Source: CAZOHG01 sp964579725 (GTDB lineage Bacteria; Zhuqueibacterota; JdFR-76; BMS3Abin05). Taken from it: a stretch of 64,000 nucleotides of DNA. The translations under genes were made by a program, and so were the position numbers. Below the pieces are notes generated by a model, which saw only the letters and a program-made list of their open reading frames with translations, had not been told where the DNA came from and did no database searches. Location: positions 10,865 through 74,864 of the forward strand of contig CAZOHG010000011.1 of assembly GCA_964579725.1 (NCBI GenBank), written 5' to 3'. Shown here piece after piece: positions 26,539-35,114 of the stretch. Numbering within the stretch: the stretch's first letter is position 1; the number at the start of each line of letters is the position of its first letter.

Positions 26539-27569
26539 TTTTTCCTCCTCTCACCCAGAATCCGGGGCCGCGTGTACCGATCCAAAAGCGGTACGACCAG
26601 GTTCATTAACAAGATGGAGTAGGAGGTTCCCTCCGGGTAGCCGCCCCACAATCGAATAATGACCGTTAAAATCCCCGCCCCAATGCCGAAATAAATCCGT
26701 CCGCTTGGGGTAAGTGGAGAGGTGACCATGTCCGTTGCCATAAAAAGGGCACCCAACATCACACCGCCGGCCAGAAGGTGAAAAATCCAGTCGCCTGAAA
26801 AAAGCCCCGAAGGCCCGCCAAAAACCCACGCCAGCACCGCCACTGTCACCAGGTAGCTGGTGGGAATACGCCAATCGATGACATGTTTGTACAAAAGAAA
26901 CGCCGCGCCAATCAGGAGCAAAAAGGCTGAGGTCTCACCGATACAGCCTCCCACATTTCCCCAGAAAAGATGTCCGTAGGCGCCTTTTAGCTGAAGGATG
27001 GCCGTGTTGGCCTGACTCACCTGATCGACGGCGTAATTGGCCTGGTGCTTTAAAATGTCCAATGATTGCTTCATGACGTTCAAAGGAGTAGCGCTGGTAA
27101 TGGCGTCGATTCCGGAAAGCGTTCCGCCGTGAGGTGCCACGCGAAAAACCGTCATGTCCACCGGCCACGAAGCCAATAAAAAGGCACGAGCAGCCAAAGC
27201 CGGATTGACGGGATTAAATCCCAATCCTCCGAAGGCCTGTTTGGCAATAGCGATGGCAAAAACGCCCCCCACAACGGGGAGATAAAACGGGACGTCGGCC
27301 GGCATATTAAATGCCAGCAAAATCCCGGTAACCACAGCGCTCCAATCCCAAATAGTCACGGGACGATTCATCATTTTTTGGACAATGGCCTCCGTGGCAA
27401 CTGCAGAAACCACCGTCAAAACCGTGACCCACAGGGCGCGCCAACCAAAAAAATAAATTGAACCCAGCAAGGCCGGGAAAAGCGCCAAAATCACATACAA
27501 CATAATTTTGGACACGCTCTCTTTGTCCAGCACATGCGGCGACGATGACACGCGAAATTTTTTCTCCAT
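26535..27569 (-). CDS. rnfD: Rnf electron transport complex subunit RnfD
   Basis: A 344-residue polytopic membrane subunit (NqrB-like) with about nine hydrophobic segments. GFNPVNPALAARAFLLASWP is a strong RnfD/NqrB signature, split here as GFNPVNPALAAR and the following residues. The FMN attachment site is DAITSATPL (Asp155 to Thr161), keeping the Asp and Thr of the flavinylation motif with Ser instead of Gly. It binds a covalent FMN on the periplasmic side and contributes to ion translocation. It follows rnfC after 117 bases and overlaps rnfG by 4. Confidence 0.95.
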   Translation of the reverse strand: MEKKFRVSSSPHVLDKESVSKIMLYVILALFPALLGSIYFFGWRALWVTVLTVVSAVATEAIVQKMMNRPVTIWDWSAVVTGILLAFNMPADVPFYLPVVGGVFAIAIAKQAFGGLGFNPVNPALAARAFLLASWPVDMTVFRVAPHGGTLSGIDAITSATPLNVMKQSLDILKHQANYAVDQVSQANTAILQLKGAYGHLFWGNVGGCIGETSAFLLLIGAAFLLYKHVIDWRIPTSYLVTVAVLAWVFGGPSGLFSGDWIFHLLAGGVMLGALFMATDMVTSPLTPSGRIYFGIGAGILTVIIRLWGGYPEGTSYSILLMNLVVPLLDRYTRPRILGERRKK

Positions 27570-27686
27570 ATCCCTTTCCTAAATTTTGCGCTTGCGAGTC
27601 GATTCCACTTCTCCCCTGTCCACAGTCAATCGGAATCGGCTCCAATCCAACTCATCTACCCGAAAACACCACTCTGTTTTTTAGCA

Positions 27687-29021
27687 TTAGCTTGCTTTAC
27701 GTTTTTCCAGATTGATTTCGTATTTTCCGAACCGAATGGATTGTAACAAATGCCGTTTGGCGGGACACACAAAGGTACAGGTACCGCACTCAATACAATC
27801 CATGATTCCCCATTTTTCCGCTTCCTCGTAGCGTTTGAAATCGGCAAACTCGGCCAATTTAGTCGGAACCAGGTGCATCGGACAGGTGTCCACGCATCGA
27901 TTGCAACCAATACAGGGCATGGGGTCTACCGTCCGCGTGTCCTTTTCGGTCAACAGGAGAATGCCCGAGGTGCCTTTTATGACCGGCACTTCATCTGAAA
28001 ATTGAGCCAACCCCATCATGGGGCCACCGCTAATAAGTTTGCTCACGTCGTCCGTGTAACCGCCGCAATAAGCGATGACATCCTGAAAAGTCGTTCCCAG
28101 ACGAATAAGCAGGTTTTTCGGTTCTTTGATCCCGGGCCCCGTCACCGTTACCACGCGTTCGTACAGGGGTTTTCCCTTGGCCAGTGCCTCATAAATAGCA
28201 CGGGTCGTTCCCACATTTTGAACCAGGCACCCCACATCCATGGGCAATCCCCCGGTGGGAACCTCGCGGTCTGTAATGGCCTTAATGAGTTGTTTTTCTG
28301 CACCCTGTGGATATTTTACTTTGAGCGGAACCACCTCAACGGTCGCATCGGATTTGGTTATTTCCTGCATGCGTTTAATGGCGTCCGGTTTGTTTTTTTC
28401 AATGGCGATGTAGGTGGCTTTCACACCCAAAATCTTTTGGAGAATTTTGACACCGGCAAGGATTTCATCGGCTTTTTCCAGCATCAACCGATGGTCTGCC
28501 GTCAAATACGGCTCGCATTCCACACCGTTAATAATGAGGGTATCGATCGGTTTTTCTTCCGGAGGAGACAATTTAACGTGGGTCGGGAAAGTGGCCCCGC
28601 CCATTCCGGCAATCCCCGCCATTTGAATTTTCTTTTTCATTTCGGCGGGTTCCATTGCCATGTAATTTTCATTGGGCTGCATGACATCCGAAACGGCGTC
28701 CTCGCCGTCGTTTTGAATAATGACCGACAGGACTTTTCGTCCCAACGGATGGGGCATGGGCGTAATTTTAAGCACTTTCCCTGAAACGGACGCATGTACC
28801 GGTACGGAAACAAAGCCCTTGGGCTCACTCAGGGGATCGCCGATTTTCACCACATCCCCGGGTTTTACAATTGGCTCGGAAGGGGCTCCGATGTGTTGCT
28901 GCAAAGGAATCACAACCTGCTCGGGAGCTGGCATTTTTTCAATGGGCTTTTTTTCCGTGTACTGCTTTCCCTCAGGGGGATGAACGCCTCCGTGAAATGT
29001 TCGTTTCTTGAATCCCAGCAT
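27687..29021 (-). CDS. rnfC: Rnf electron transport complex subunit RnfC
   Basis: A 444-residue soluble subunit that interacts with NAD(H). The N-terminal region is barrel-like, then comes the FMN/NADH domain with GMGGATFPTHVKLSPP. The C-terminal third has two ferredoxin-type [4Fe-4S] motifs, CIGCNRCVDTCP and CIECGTCTFVCP. It is the first gene of the cluster. Immediately upstream are 312 bases without a gene and then nrdR, and no rnfB is seen on either side of the cluster. ATG at 29019-29021. Confidence 0.95.
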   Translation of the reverse strand: MLGFKKRTFHGGVHPPEGKQYTEKKPIEKMPAPEQVVIPLQQHIGAPSEPIVKPGDVVKIGDPLSEPKGFVSVPVHASVSGKVLKITPMPHPLGRKVLSVIIQNDGEDAVSDVMQPNENYMAMEPAEMKKKIQMAGIAGMGGATFPTHVKLSPPEEKPIDTLIINGVECEPYLTADHRLMLEKADEILAGVKILQKILGVKATYIAIEKNKPDAIKRMQEITKSDATVEVVPLKVKYPQGAEKQLIKAITDREVPTGGLPMDVGCLVQNVGTTRAIYEALAKGKPLYERVVTVTGPGIKEPKNLLIRLGTTFQDVIAYCGGYTDDVSKLISGGPMMGLAQFSDEVPVIKGTSGILLLTEKDTRTVDPMPCIGCNRCVDTCPMHLVPTKLAEFADFKRYEEAEKWGIMDCIECGTCTFVCPAKRHLLQSIRFGKYEINLEKRKAS

Positions 29022-29333
29022 TCAATCTTCTCCTCAAATCAGAATCTCAGCCGTTTTGTCAGAATTTTATGGGCGTGCGCTTTCCACCCAAATTTTCGCA
29101 ATTATCCGGGCTGCCGGTTTTCGCCGCAGCAGAACGCTTCCCTGAAGGGACGTCGGTTCCTCCCCGTGGCGACACAAAAACCTTCCTTCAAAAAAACAAG
29201 CAAAAGGCACCTTATTGCAGTGCCCGAAAAGAAAAGAAACGATGGGGTGGCGATTCGATTTGCCTTTGGCGGAGGGGGAATTCCCAAATCCGAGAGAAAA
29301 TTCAAGACGAGTCTTTCCCCGCGGCTAAGAAGC
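29022..29333. other. Intergenic region between nrdR and rnfC
   Basis: 312 bases between nrdR and rnfC. An 8-bp stem (29326-29333 with 29342-29349) overlaps the nrdR stop, but without a T run. I see no gene or convincing promoter; a TTGCTT is present but has no matching -10 box. Confidence 0.5.
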
Positions 29334-29792
29334 CTACTTGTGCTTCTTAATTAAATCCTGAAGCTCCTCCAAAAATTCTTCTGTATCCTGAAATTTACGA
29401 TAAACCGAGGCAAATCTCACATAAGCCACTTCATCTAATTCGCGCAAATATTTACTCACAAACTCCCCGATTTGTTTGGAGGAAACCTCCTTTACTCGCA
29501 TGTCTTGAATTTCACCCTGCACCTTCTCCACCACTTCCTCAATCTGTTCATGCGAAATAGGGCGTTTGTTACACGCAATATTGATCCCCCTTAAAAGTTT
29601 TTCTCTCGCAAACGGTTCCCGCTGCCCATCTGATTTCAAAACCATGACGGGCAAATCCAAAATATATTCTTTTGTGGTAAATTTCCTTCCACAAACCAAA
29701 CATTGCCGACGACGGCGTACCACCCGACCGTCGTCACTGGTTCGGGAATCCAGCACCCGGTCGTCGTCCTGTCCGCAATAAGGACACCTCAT
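29334..29792 (-). CDS. nrdR: Transcriptional repressor NrdR
   Basis: A 152-residue NrdR. The N-terminal zinc ribbon is CPYCGQDDDRVLDSRTS with the second pair CLVCGRKF. The rest is an ATP-cone that senses ATP/dATP levels, beginning with VLKSDGQREPFAREKLL. NrdR represses ribonucleotide reductase genes in many bacteria; no nrd gene or NrdR box pair is visible in this window. Its ATG directly follows the stop of glyA (TAAATG), so the two are cotranscribed, a common neighbourhood. Confidence 0.96.
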   Translation of the reverse strand: MRCPYCGQDDDRVLDSRTSDDGRVVRRRRQCLVCGRKFTTKEYILDLPVMVLKSDGQREPFAREKLLRGINIACNKRPISHEQIEEVVEKVQGEIQDMRVKEVSSKQIGEFVSKYLRELDEVAYVRFASVYRKFQDTEEFLEELQDLIKKHK

Positions 29793-31082
29793 TTACCGGG
29801 GCACCTCGTATAGTGGAAATTTTCGGCAAAGGGCCTGAACTTCTTCGAAAACGGTACGATAAACTGTTTCGTTGCCCACATTTTGTAAAACTTTGTCAAT
29901 GAGTCCCACAATAAAGCGCATTTCGTCCTCTTTCATTCCCCGGGTAGTGAGGGCCGGCGTTCCCAGCCGAATGCCGCTGGTTACAAAGGGACTCTGTTTG
30001 TCAAAGGGAACCATATTTTTATTGACGGTAATGCCCGCTTTTTCCAGAGCTTTTTCAGCTTCTTTCCCCGTAATGCCGCGCGCGGACAAATCGACTAACA
30101 TGAGATGGGTATCGGTTCCGCCCGAAACAATATCGTACCCACGGGTCAAAAATTCTTCCGCCATCGCCCGGGCATTCCGAATAATCTGTTTGGCGTATTC
30201 CTTGAAGGAAGGTTGTAAATCCTCCTTAAAAGCCACTGCCTTGGCGGCAATGACGTGCATGAGGGGGCCGCCCTGACTTCCCGGGAAGACGTTACTGTCA
30301 ATGACTTCCGACCACAGTTTGACACGCCCTTTTGGTGTGGTAATGCCCAAATCGTTTTCGCCGTCTGACCCCAGCAGAATCATGCCGCCGCGAGGCCCGC
30401 GCAGCGTTTTGTGCGTGGTGGTGGTCACAACGTGAGTGTAGGGAATGGGGCTTTGAATCAGCCCCGCTGCCACCAAGCCGGCAGGGTGCGCAATGTCAGC
30501 CACCAATTTAGCTCCGACTCGATCGGCAATCTCCCGAAAGGCTTTAAAATCAATTTCGCGCGAATAGGCACTGGCGCCGGTCATAATCATTTTGGGCTTT
30601 TCGCGCCGAGCCACTTCTTCCACTTTATTCATATCGATGTAGCCGGTTTTGTCCACCCCGTACGCCACCACCCGGTAATAACGTCCCGAAAAATTAACGG
30701 GGCTCCCGTGAGAAAGATGACCGCCGTGGGCAAGGTTCATTCCCATGAGGGTGTCGCCCGGTTTGAGAAGCGAGAAGTAAACCGCCATATTGGCCTGAGT
30801 CCCGGAGTGGGGTTGAACATTGGCATGAACCGCACCGAACAACTGCTTCGCTCGTTCTCGGGCCAAATTCTCCGCCACGTCCACAAACTCACAACCGCCG
30901 TAATAGCGTTTCCCGGGATAGCCTTCGGCATACTTATTGGTCATGACACTGCCCATTGCCTCCAGTACGGCTTGACTGACAAAGTTCTCCGAGGCAATCA
31001 GCTCCAATTTATCATTTTGGCGATGGATTTCTTGAACAATCGCCTCAAAAATCTCCGGATCGGTGTTCCTTAAAATATCCAC
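29793..31082 (-). CDS. glyA: Serine hydroxymethyltransferase
   Basis: A 429-residue PLP enzyme that interconverts serine and tetrahydrofolate with glycine and 5,10-methylene-THF. Seen: LELIASENFVSQAVLEAMGS, EGYPGKRYYGGCEFVD, QPHSGTQANMAVY, and the PLP-lysine segment VVTTTTHKTLRGPRGGM. The length matches the bacterial enzyme. The start is GTG at 31080-31082 with GAGG seven bases upstream; no ATG fits better. It is followed at once by nrdR. It supplies one-carbon units for thymidylate and purine synthesis. Confidence 0.97.
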   Translation of the reverse strand: MDILRNTDPEIFEAIVQEIHRQNDKLELIASENFVSQAVLEAMGSVMTNKYAEGYPGKRYYGGCEFVDVAENLARERAKQLFGAVHANVQPHSGTQANMAVYFSLLKPGDTLMGMNLAHGGHLSHGSPVNFSGRYYRVVAYGVDKTGYIDMNKVEEVARREKPKMIMTGASAYSREIDFKAFREIADRVGAKLVADIAHPAGLVAAGLIQSPIPYTHVVTTTTHKTLRGPRGGMILLGSDGENDLGITTPKGRVKLWSEVIDSNVFPGSQGGPLMHVIAAKAVAFKEDLQPSFKEYAKQIIRNARAMAEEFLTRGYDIVSGGTDTHLMLVDLSARGITGKEAEKALEKAGITVNKNMVPFDKQSPFVTSGIRLGTPALTTRGMKEDEMRFIVGLIDKVLQNVGNETVYRTVFEEVQALCRKFPLYEVPR

Positions 31083-31148
31083 GAATGGGCCTCAACTATT
31101 GACGGATTTATTTCACAAAACAAGCAGAGCGATTTTTAGCGTCGCTCG

Positions 31149-32441
31149 TTAGTAAATCCATTTGTAACATTTGCTGGTCGGTTCTTTTTTTCCTTTGTTG
31201 AAAAAGCGATCCTCTTTTGTGGGCAGCATCGACGTGATTGCATCCATTCGGTTCCGGGCCTTGTCGGCAAATTCCGGATCCTTCATGGCCTTTTTGTATT
31301 CATAATACGCTTTTTCGTACACCAATTTATCGTCGAAATCAACCTTGCCGTTCTTTTTGTTAATGCATTGTTCAGCGGAAGATTCGTAAATTTGCCCCAT
31401 GGTAATATGAGCCAAACCATAATTGGGATTAATCGAAATGGCCCGTCGCACGTAACGACGCGCTGTTCGGAATTCGCCCTTCATCCGGTAGGCCGAGGCA
31501 ATATTGCACAAAACTTCGGTATTTTTGGGCTCCAATTTCATCAGTTTCTTGTAAATACGAATGGCATTGGTGTAATCTTCCAAATTCATGTACACATATC
31601 CCAATAAAGACAGGGCAATTTTATTGTCGGGTTCCAGCTTTAGCACCCGCAAATACATATCCCGCGCCTTCTGGTAATTCCCCTGTTCGCTGTAGGCCTT
31701 ACCCAACTGGAGCAGAAGTGTAATGTCATTCGGACTTTGTTCCAATAACTTTTCTTTTTGGGCAATTGCCTGGTCTTCCCTGCCGGTTTCTTTGTACAAA
31801 ACCGACAGCACTTCCATGGTTTTCCGATCACCGGGTTTCAGCGTCAAGTACTTTTCAAAAGCCCGAATGGCATTCTCATCGTCCTGCAACTTGACGTAAA
31901 TCTCACCCAAAATCCGCCAATCTTCCGCGTTTTTGGGGTTTAATTTGACGGCAATTTCGTATTGCTTGGCCGCATCTTCCAACTGCCCCTTGCTGCGCAA
32001 AATGTACCCCAATGCCTCATGCAAATAGGCATCATTGGGGAAATGCTTTAACCCCATCGTGTAGGCCAATTGGGCGCTGTCCGGTTTGTTTTCGTGAACA
32101 TAACAATTGGCCAAACGAGCATAAATATCTTTGTAATGGAAGGTGTCGGCGTAGGCCATTGCCGTATCTAACTTAATGACTTTCCAGAAGTACTTTTTGG
32201 CGTCTGCGTAGGATTTGTTTTTGTAATATTCGTACCCGGAGCTCCAATCCTTCAAAATTTCAAACTGTTGGACTTTCCGAAGAGAATCTTCAATGGCTTT
32301 TTTTCGGGCAGCCGACATGCCCTTTTGAGCCGTTTGCTGCGGTGCACACCCCCAAAAGACCCCGACATAAAAAAGCACTGCCAAAGCGATCCCCGTAATA
32401 ATGCTCCAGGGTGCCCGTTTCGTTTTATTCTCCGTACCCAC
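31149..32441 (-). CDS. TPR-repeat protein, membrane-anchored or lipoprotein
   Basis: A 430-residue protein with an N-terminal hydrophobic helix ending in FWGCAP, which may be a lipobox although its -2 and -3 residues are unusual. About eight tetratricopeptide repeats fill residues 85-370, with typical units such as AYADTFHYKDIYARLANCYV and ALSLLGYVYMNLEDYTNAIR. TPR proteins scaffold protein-protein contacts, here probably in the periplasm. Start GTG at 32439-32441 with GAGGAGG upstream. A promoter lies at 32533-32561, so it may head its own transcript. The partner proteins are unknown. Confidence 0.85.
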   Translation of the reverse strand: MGTENKTKRAPWSIITGIALAVLFYVGVFWGCAPQQTAQKGMSAARKKAIEDSLRKVQQFEILKDWSSGYEYYKNKSYADAKKYFWKVIKLDTAMAYADTFHYKDIYARLANCYVHENKPDSAQLAYTMGLKHFPNDAYLHEALGYILRSKGQLEDAAKQYEIAVKLNPKNAEDWRILGEIYVKLQDDENAIRAFEKYLTLKPGDRKTMEVLSVLYKETGREDQAIAQKEKLLEQSPNDITLLLQLGKAYSEQGNYQKARDMYLRVLKLEPDNKIALSLLGYVYMNLEDYTNAIRIYKKLMKLEPKNTEVLCNIASAYRMKGEFRTARRYVRRAISINPNYGLAHITMGQIYESSAEQCINKKNGKVDFDDKLVYEKAYYEYKKAMKDPEFADKARNRMDAITSMLPTKEDRFFNKGKKEPTSKCYKWIY

Positions 32442-32532
32442 TTTTGACCCTCCTCAGTTTTGTCAAAAAAGCATGGCAATTTTCAAAACAAGTGCAAATT
32501 TTTTCAAGAAGCTCTCAAAAATATCAAGTGAA

Positions 32533-32561
32533 ATTTTAATAAAAAAAAACTCAAAAGTCAA
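32533..32561 (-). promoter_or_regulatory. Predicted promoter of the TPR protein gene
   Basis: On the minus strand: TTGACT (32556-32561), 17-base spacer, TAAAAT (32533-32538), the best -10 match in the window. Start near 32526, about 85 bases before the GTG. Spacer is very T-rich. Confidence 0.6.
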
Positions 32562-32683
32562 GAGCTTTTTGGAGATTTGGCGGGCTTAAGCCAATTATTT
32601 TCAATAAAATTACGACACGGGTTATCCGCTTTTAGCCAAGTGCCCTCAAAGCACTTTTGGGTAGGATAATCAAGGGAGAGTAC

Positions 32684-32703
32684 GCATTTTCTGCAGAAAA
32701 TGC
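32684..32703. repeat. 20-bp perfect palindrome
   Basis: Bases 32684-32703 read the same on both strands (GCATTTTCTG and its complement). It begins 10 bases beyond the stop of the outer-membrane protein gene. There is no T run after it, so it is not a standard terminator. It could be a protein-binding site or a transcript 3'-end structure. Confidence 0.5.
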
Positions 32704-32713
32704 TTCTGTTTGG

Positions 32714-33925
32714 CTACTTTTTGTGACGTATGAACCAGCGCTCGCCGCCGCTCACCGAAAAATTAAATCGCAAGAGAGATTCCTTGAAGACATTGTCCGT
32801 CAAATTGCCGCGCACGCCCCATTCCAACGCCATGTCAATGGAACCGCGTCCTTGTCCAAAGGGGATTCCCACTCCGACGGTACCCACCCTTTCCAGAACC
32901 GGTTCCCCTCGAAAACCCAAAACATTAAGACGATGCCGGTAAAATCCCGCCCGGAGAGCCAATTGGCGCACAATCGGAGCAAACGGATCCAACGTGCCGG
33001 CATGTTCGATACCAAAACCCACACGATTTTCGTTCGTCATGCCGGGAAGGCTGGATTCTTCAATGGCCAACTGCGACCAATTCTGAGCGCGGTAGTCCAT
33101 CCCAACCAACCACCGTTTGAAAACAATCGACAGGCCTAGTCCGTATTTTTGGGGGAGTGTCCAATTTTTGGAGACGGACCGGGTCACTTGGGGAGCAAAA
33201 TAGGTCTCTTCGTCGCGCAGGCGCATTTTCCGCGCAGGCGAATAGACGGCCGCTACCGAGAGCCATTTGAGCGGCTGCACCAAAACGCCCGCCGTTGCAT
33301 TCAGTCCCCAGGTTTTGTAGCTGAATTCGGTACGCCCGTCCACAAAGGTCTGGCTTTCAAAATCAAGCGTCCATTTTTCCAGGATTTTCCCAAAGATGAA
33401 ATCCGAGCGAAGTCCAACGTAAACATGGGGAAAAATTTTGGCACCAATTCCCAAATAAAAATTATTCAATCCGCCGGAGCGATCCATTGCTTTGGTGTAC
33501 GCCTGTCCGTTTAGCGAGCGGGTTTCTTCGAGCCGCACATTGGAATACGTACAGGGCAAAATCCCGAATTGCACGCCGATGCCTCGCTTTACGGGAAGCC
33601 CCATGGCCATCGAATGGAAATTGGCATAATAGGTCGTGAATTTCTGGGAATTGGAGGAAACGCCCAATCGTTGGGAAATAAAACTGGCCATGGTTCGAAC
33701 GTCCAAAATACCGCCGAACCGTGCAGGATTGTCCGCATTTAAATAGCGCAAATCCAGAATAGCCAACGAAACATTGCCCATTCCTGAGGCCTCGGGCCCG
33801 GGAGCCATTTGCGACAAACCGAATCCTTTTAAAGAATAAACGGAACCGTAATTTGTTGCCAAAGCCGATCCGGCTACTCCCAAAACAAACACCACTCCAA
33901 GAAAAAATTTTTTTATGTCGAACAC
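32714..33925 (-). CDS. Outer-membrane beta-barrel protein, PorV/FadL-like
   Basis: A 403-residue protein with a signal peptide cleaved near AGSALATNYG. The mature part has alternating hydrophobic strands and ends in an aromatic-rich stretch, as in outer-membrane barrels. The early segment MAPGPEASGMGNVSLAILD and DNPARFGG recalls the PorV/PorQ and FadL-like families. I chose the GTG at 33923-33925, as AGGAGG lies six bases before it; the longer upstream frame would run into the upstream lipoprotein gene. It follows that lipoprotein gene by 10 bases, suggesting one unit with it. Substrate and partners are unknown. Confidence 0.72.
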   Translation of the reverse strand: MFDIKKFFLGVVFVLGVAGSALATNYGSVYSLKGFGLSQMAPGPEASGMGNVSLAILDLRYLNADNPARFGGILDVRTMASFISQRLGVSSNSQKFTTYYANFHSMAMGLPVKRGIGVQFGILPCTYSNVRLEETRSLNGQAYTKAMDRSGGLNNFYLGIGAKIFPHVYVGLRSDFIFGKILEKWTLDFESQTFVDGRTEFSYKTWGLNATAGVLVQPLKWLSVAAVYSPARKMRLRDEETYFAPQVTRSVSKNWTLPQKYGLGLSIVFKRWLVGMDYRAQNWSQLAIEESSLPGMTNENRVGFGIEHAGTLDPFAPIVRQLALRAGFYRHRLNVLGFRGEPVLERVGTVGVGIPFGQGRGSIDMALEWGVRGNLTDNVFKESLLRFNFSVSGGERWFIRHKK

Positions 33926-33935
33926 GCCAATCCTC

Positions 33936-35075
33936 CTACTTCGCTGGTGGTATGGAATAATAAAGGGTAATCGTCGGGTTGAGCAGAGAATCCGGTTGTT
34001 GTTGGTAAAAAGCAATCCGGAATAAATCGGCGCCGGGGTAACGCGGTGCCAGGCGAAGTCCCTTGTTGGGGATTTTGCCCGAAACCCATTTTTGCACTAT
34101 GTCCGTAATAAGCGTGGTCACATGGTCTTTGTGGACGTCGTAACTGGCGGAGTCGATGGTGGTGCTGTCAGCTTTCAGCACGCCCCCTTCCTCAAGAAGA
34201 GGCATTTTAGCCAACGCATAAACCCGGTCGATCCCCAAAAGAGACGCCGTTGTGTCAACCGAGAGGTGCAACACCGCTTTGTGAATGGTAGCGTTTGTCG
34301 GAAGTACCGGCAATGAAAAATGAAAATCCGACAGCAGATTCACCCCTTCGCCCACGTAGGCGTACCCCGGTTGCTGCTGCCACGTACTTTTTACCAGAAA
34401 AAGGTCTTTGGAAGCATTCACGCGGACGCTGTCGCGCGTGTTCCCCACGTTAAAAAACACCAATAAATCGGGGGGATTTTCATTAATGTACGCGTTGTAG
34501 GATTTAATAAAAGCCTCGTTTTCCGCCTCAATGAGCAAACCGTTGTTTTCAATCGTGGAATCCTTCCACCCCTTGATGACGCCGGGGGGAAGAAGAAGGG
34601 AATCGTACGCAGCGGTGCGGGCGGAAACCGTGTCTGATGAAATGAGGTTGCCGCGGTAGTTGTCAAGCGACACATCGGAGGTTAATTCCGTTTGCACCCA
34701 ATTCGATTTGACCGAAAAAATTTTCAGGGGCAATGTGGCAAGATGCTGCGGATTAATCACGCTGCGTGCGTAAAGCCGAAGAATGGCTTTGTCGATTTGC
34801 GCCGTGTCCGAGATCAAATGTAAATCTTTAAATTGAATCAGAATAAAAGCGGAATACCCGCCGGCTTTTCCTGCAAAAATTTCCGAGCTGTACGCTGTTT
34901 GTCCCTCAAAAGTACCGATTTTAATGTCGTCCGTTTTGCGGATTGTGACAACCTTTTCTTGCCCCAAATCCTTTTTCCCCAACAATTCAAGGGACAATGG
35001 GTTTTTTTTATTTTGACATCCGACCAGACTCAAAATGAAAAATCCGGCCAGGATTACTGGGGTCCGCCACTTCAT
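33936..35075 (-). CDS. Lipoprotein with DNRLRE-like surface domain
   Basis: A 379-residue protein with a lipoprotein signal: MKWRTPVILAGFFILSLVGC, lipobox LVGC. The remainder is beta-rich with paired segments resembling the DNRLRE domain (IDKAILRLYARSV... and TIHKAVLHLSVDTT), found in cell-surface proteins of unknown or structural role. It probably sits on the inner or outer face of the outer membrane. The outer-membrane protein gene follows after 10 bases. Forty bases upstream is the stop of the imidazolonepropionase gene. Function not recognised beyond the domain type. Confidence 0.68.
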   Translation of the reverse strand: MKWRTPVILAGFFILSLVGCQNKKNPLSLELLGKKDLGQEKVVTIRKTDDIKIGTFEGQTAYSSEIFAGKAGGYSAFILIQFKDLHLISDTAQIDKAILRLYARSVINPQHLATLPLKIFSVKSNWVQTELTSDVSLDNYRGNLISSDTVSARTAAYDSLLLPPGVIKGWKDSTIENNGLLIEAENEAFIKSYNAYINENPPDLLVFFNVGNTRDSVRVNASKDLFLVKSTWQQQPGYAYVGEGVNLLSDFHFSLPVLPTNATIHKAVLHLSVDTTASLLGIDRVYALAKMPLLEEGGVLKADSTTIDSASYDVHKDHVTTLITDIVQKWVSGKIPNKGLRLAPRYPGADLFRIAFYQQQPDSLLNPTITLYYSIPPAK

Positions 35076-35114
35076 TGAAATCCTCTCGTTTATTTTTTCA
35101 CTCCTTCCGCTACT

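Noticed and set aside
28002..28784. A 260-codon open frame on the plus strand
   Set aside because: Antisense to rnfC, with composition typical of a mirror frame.
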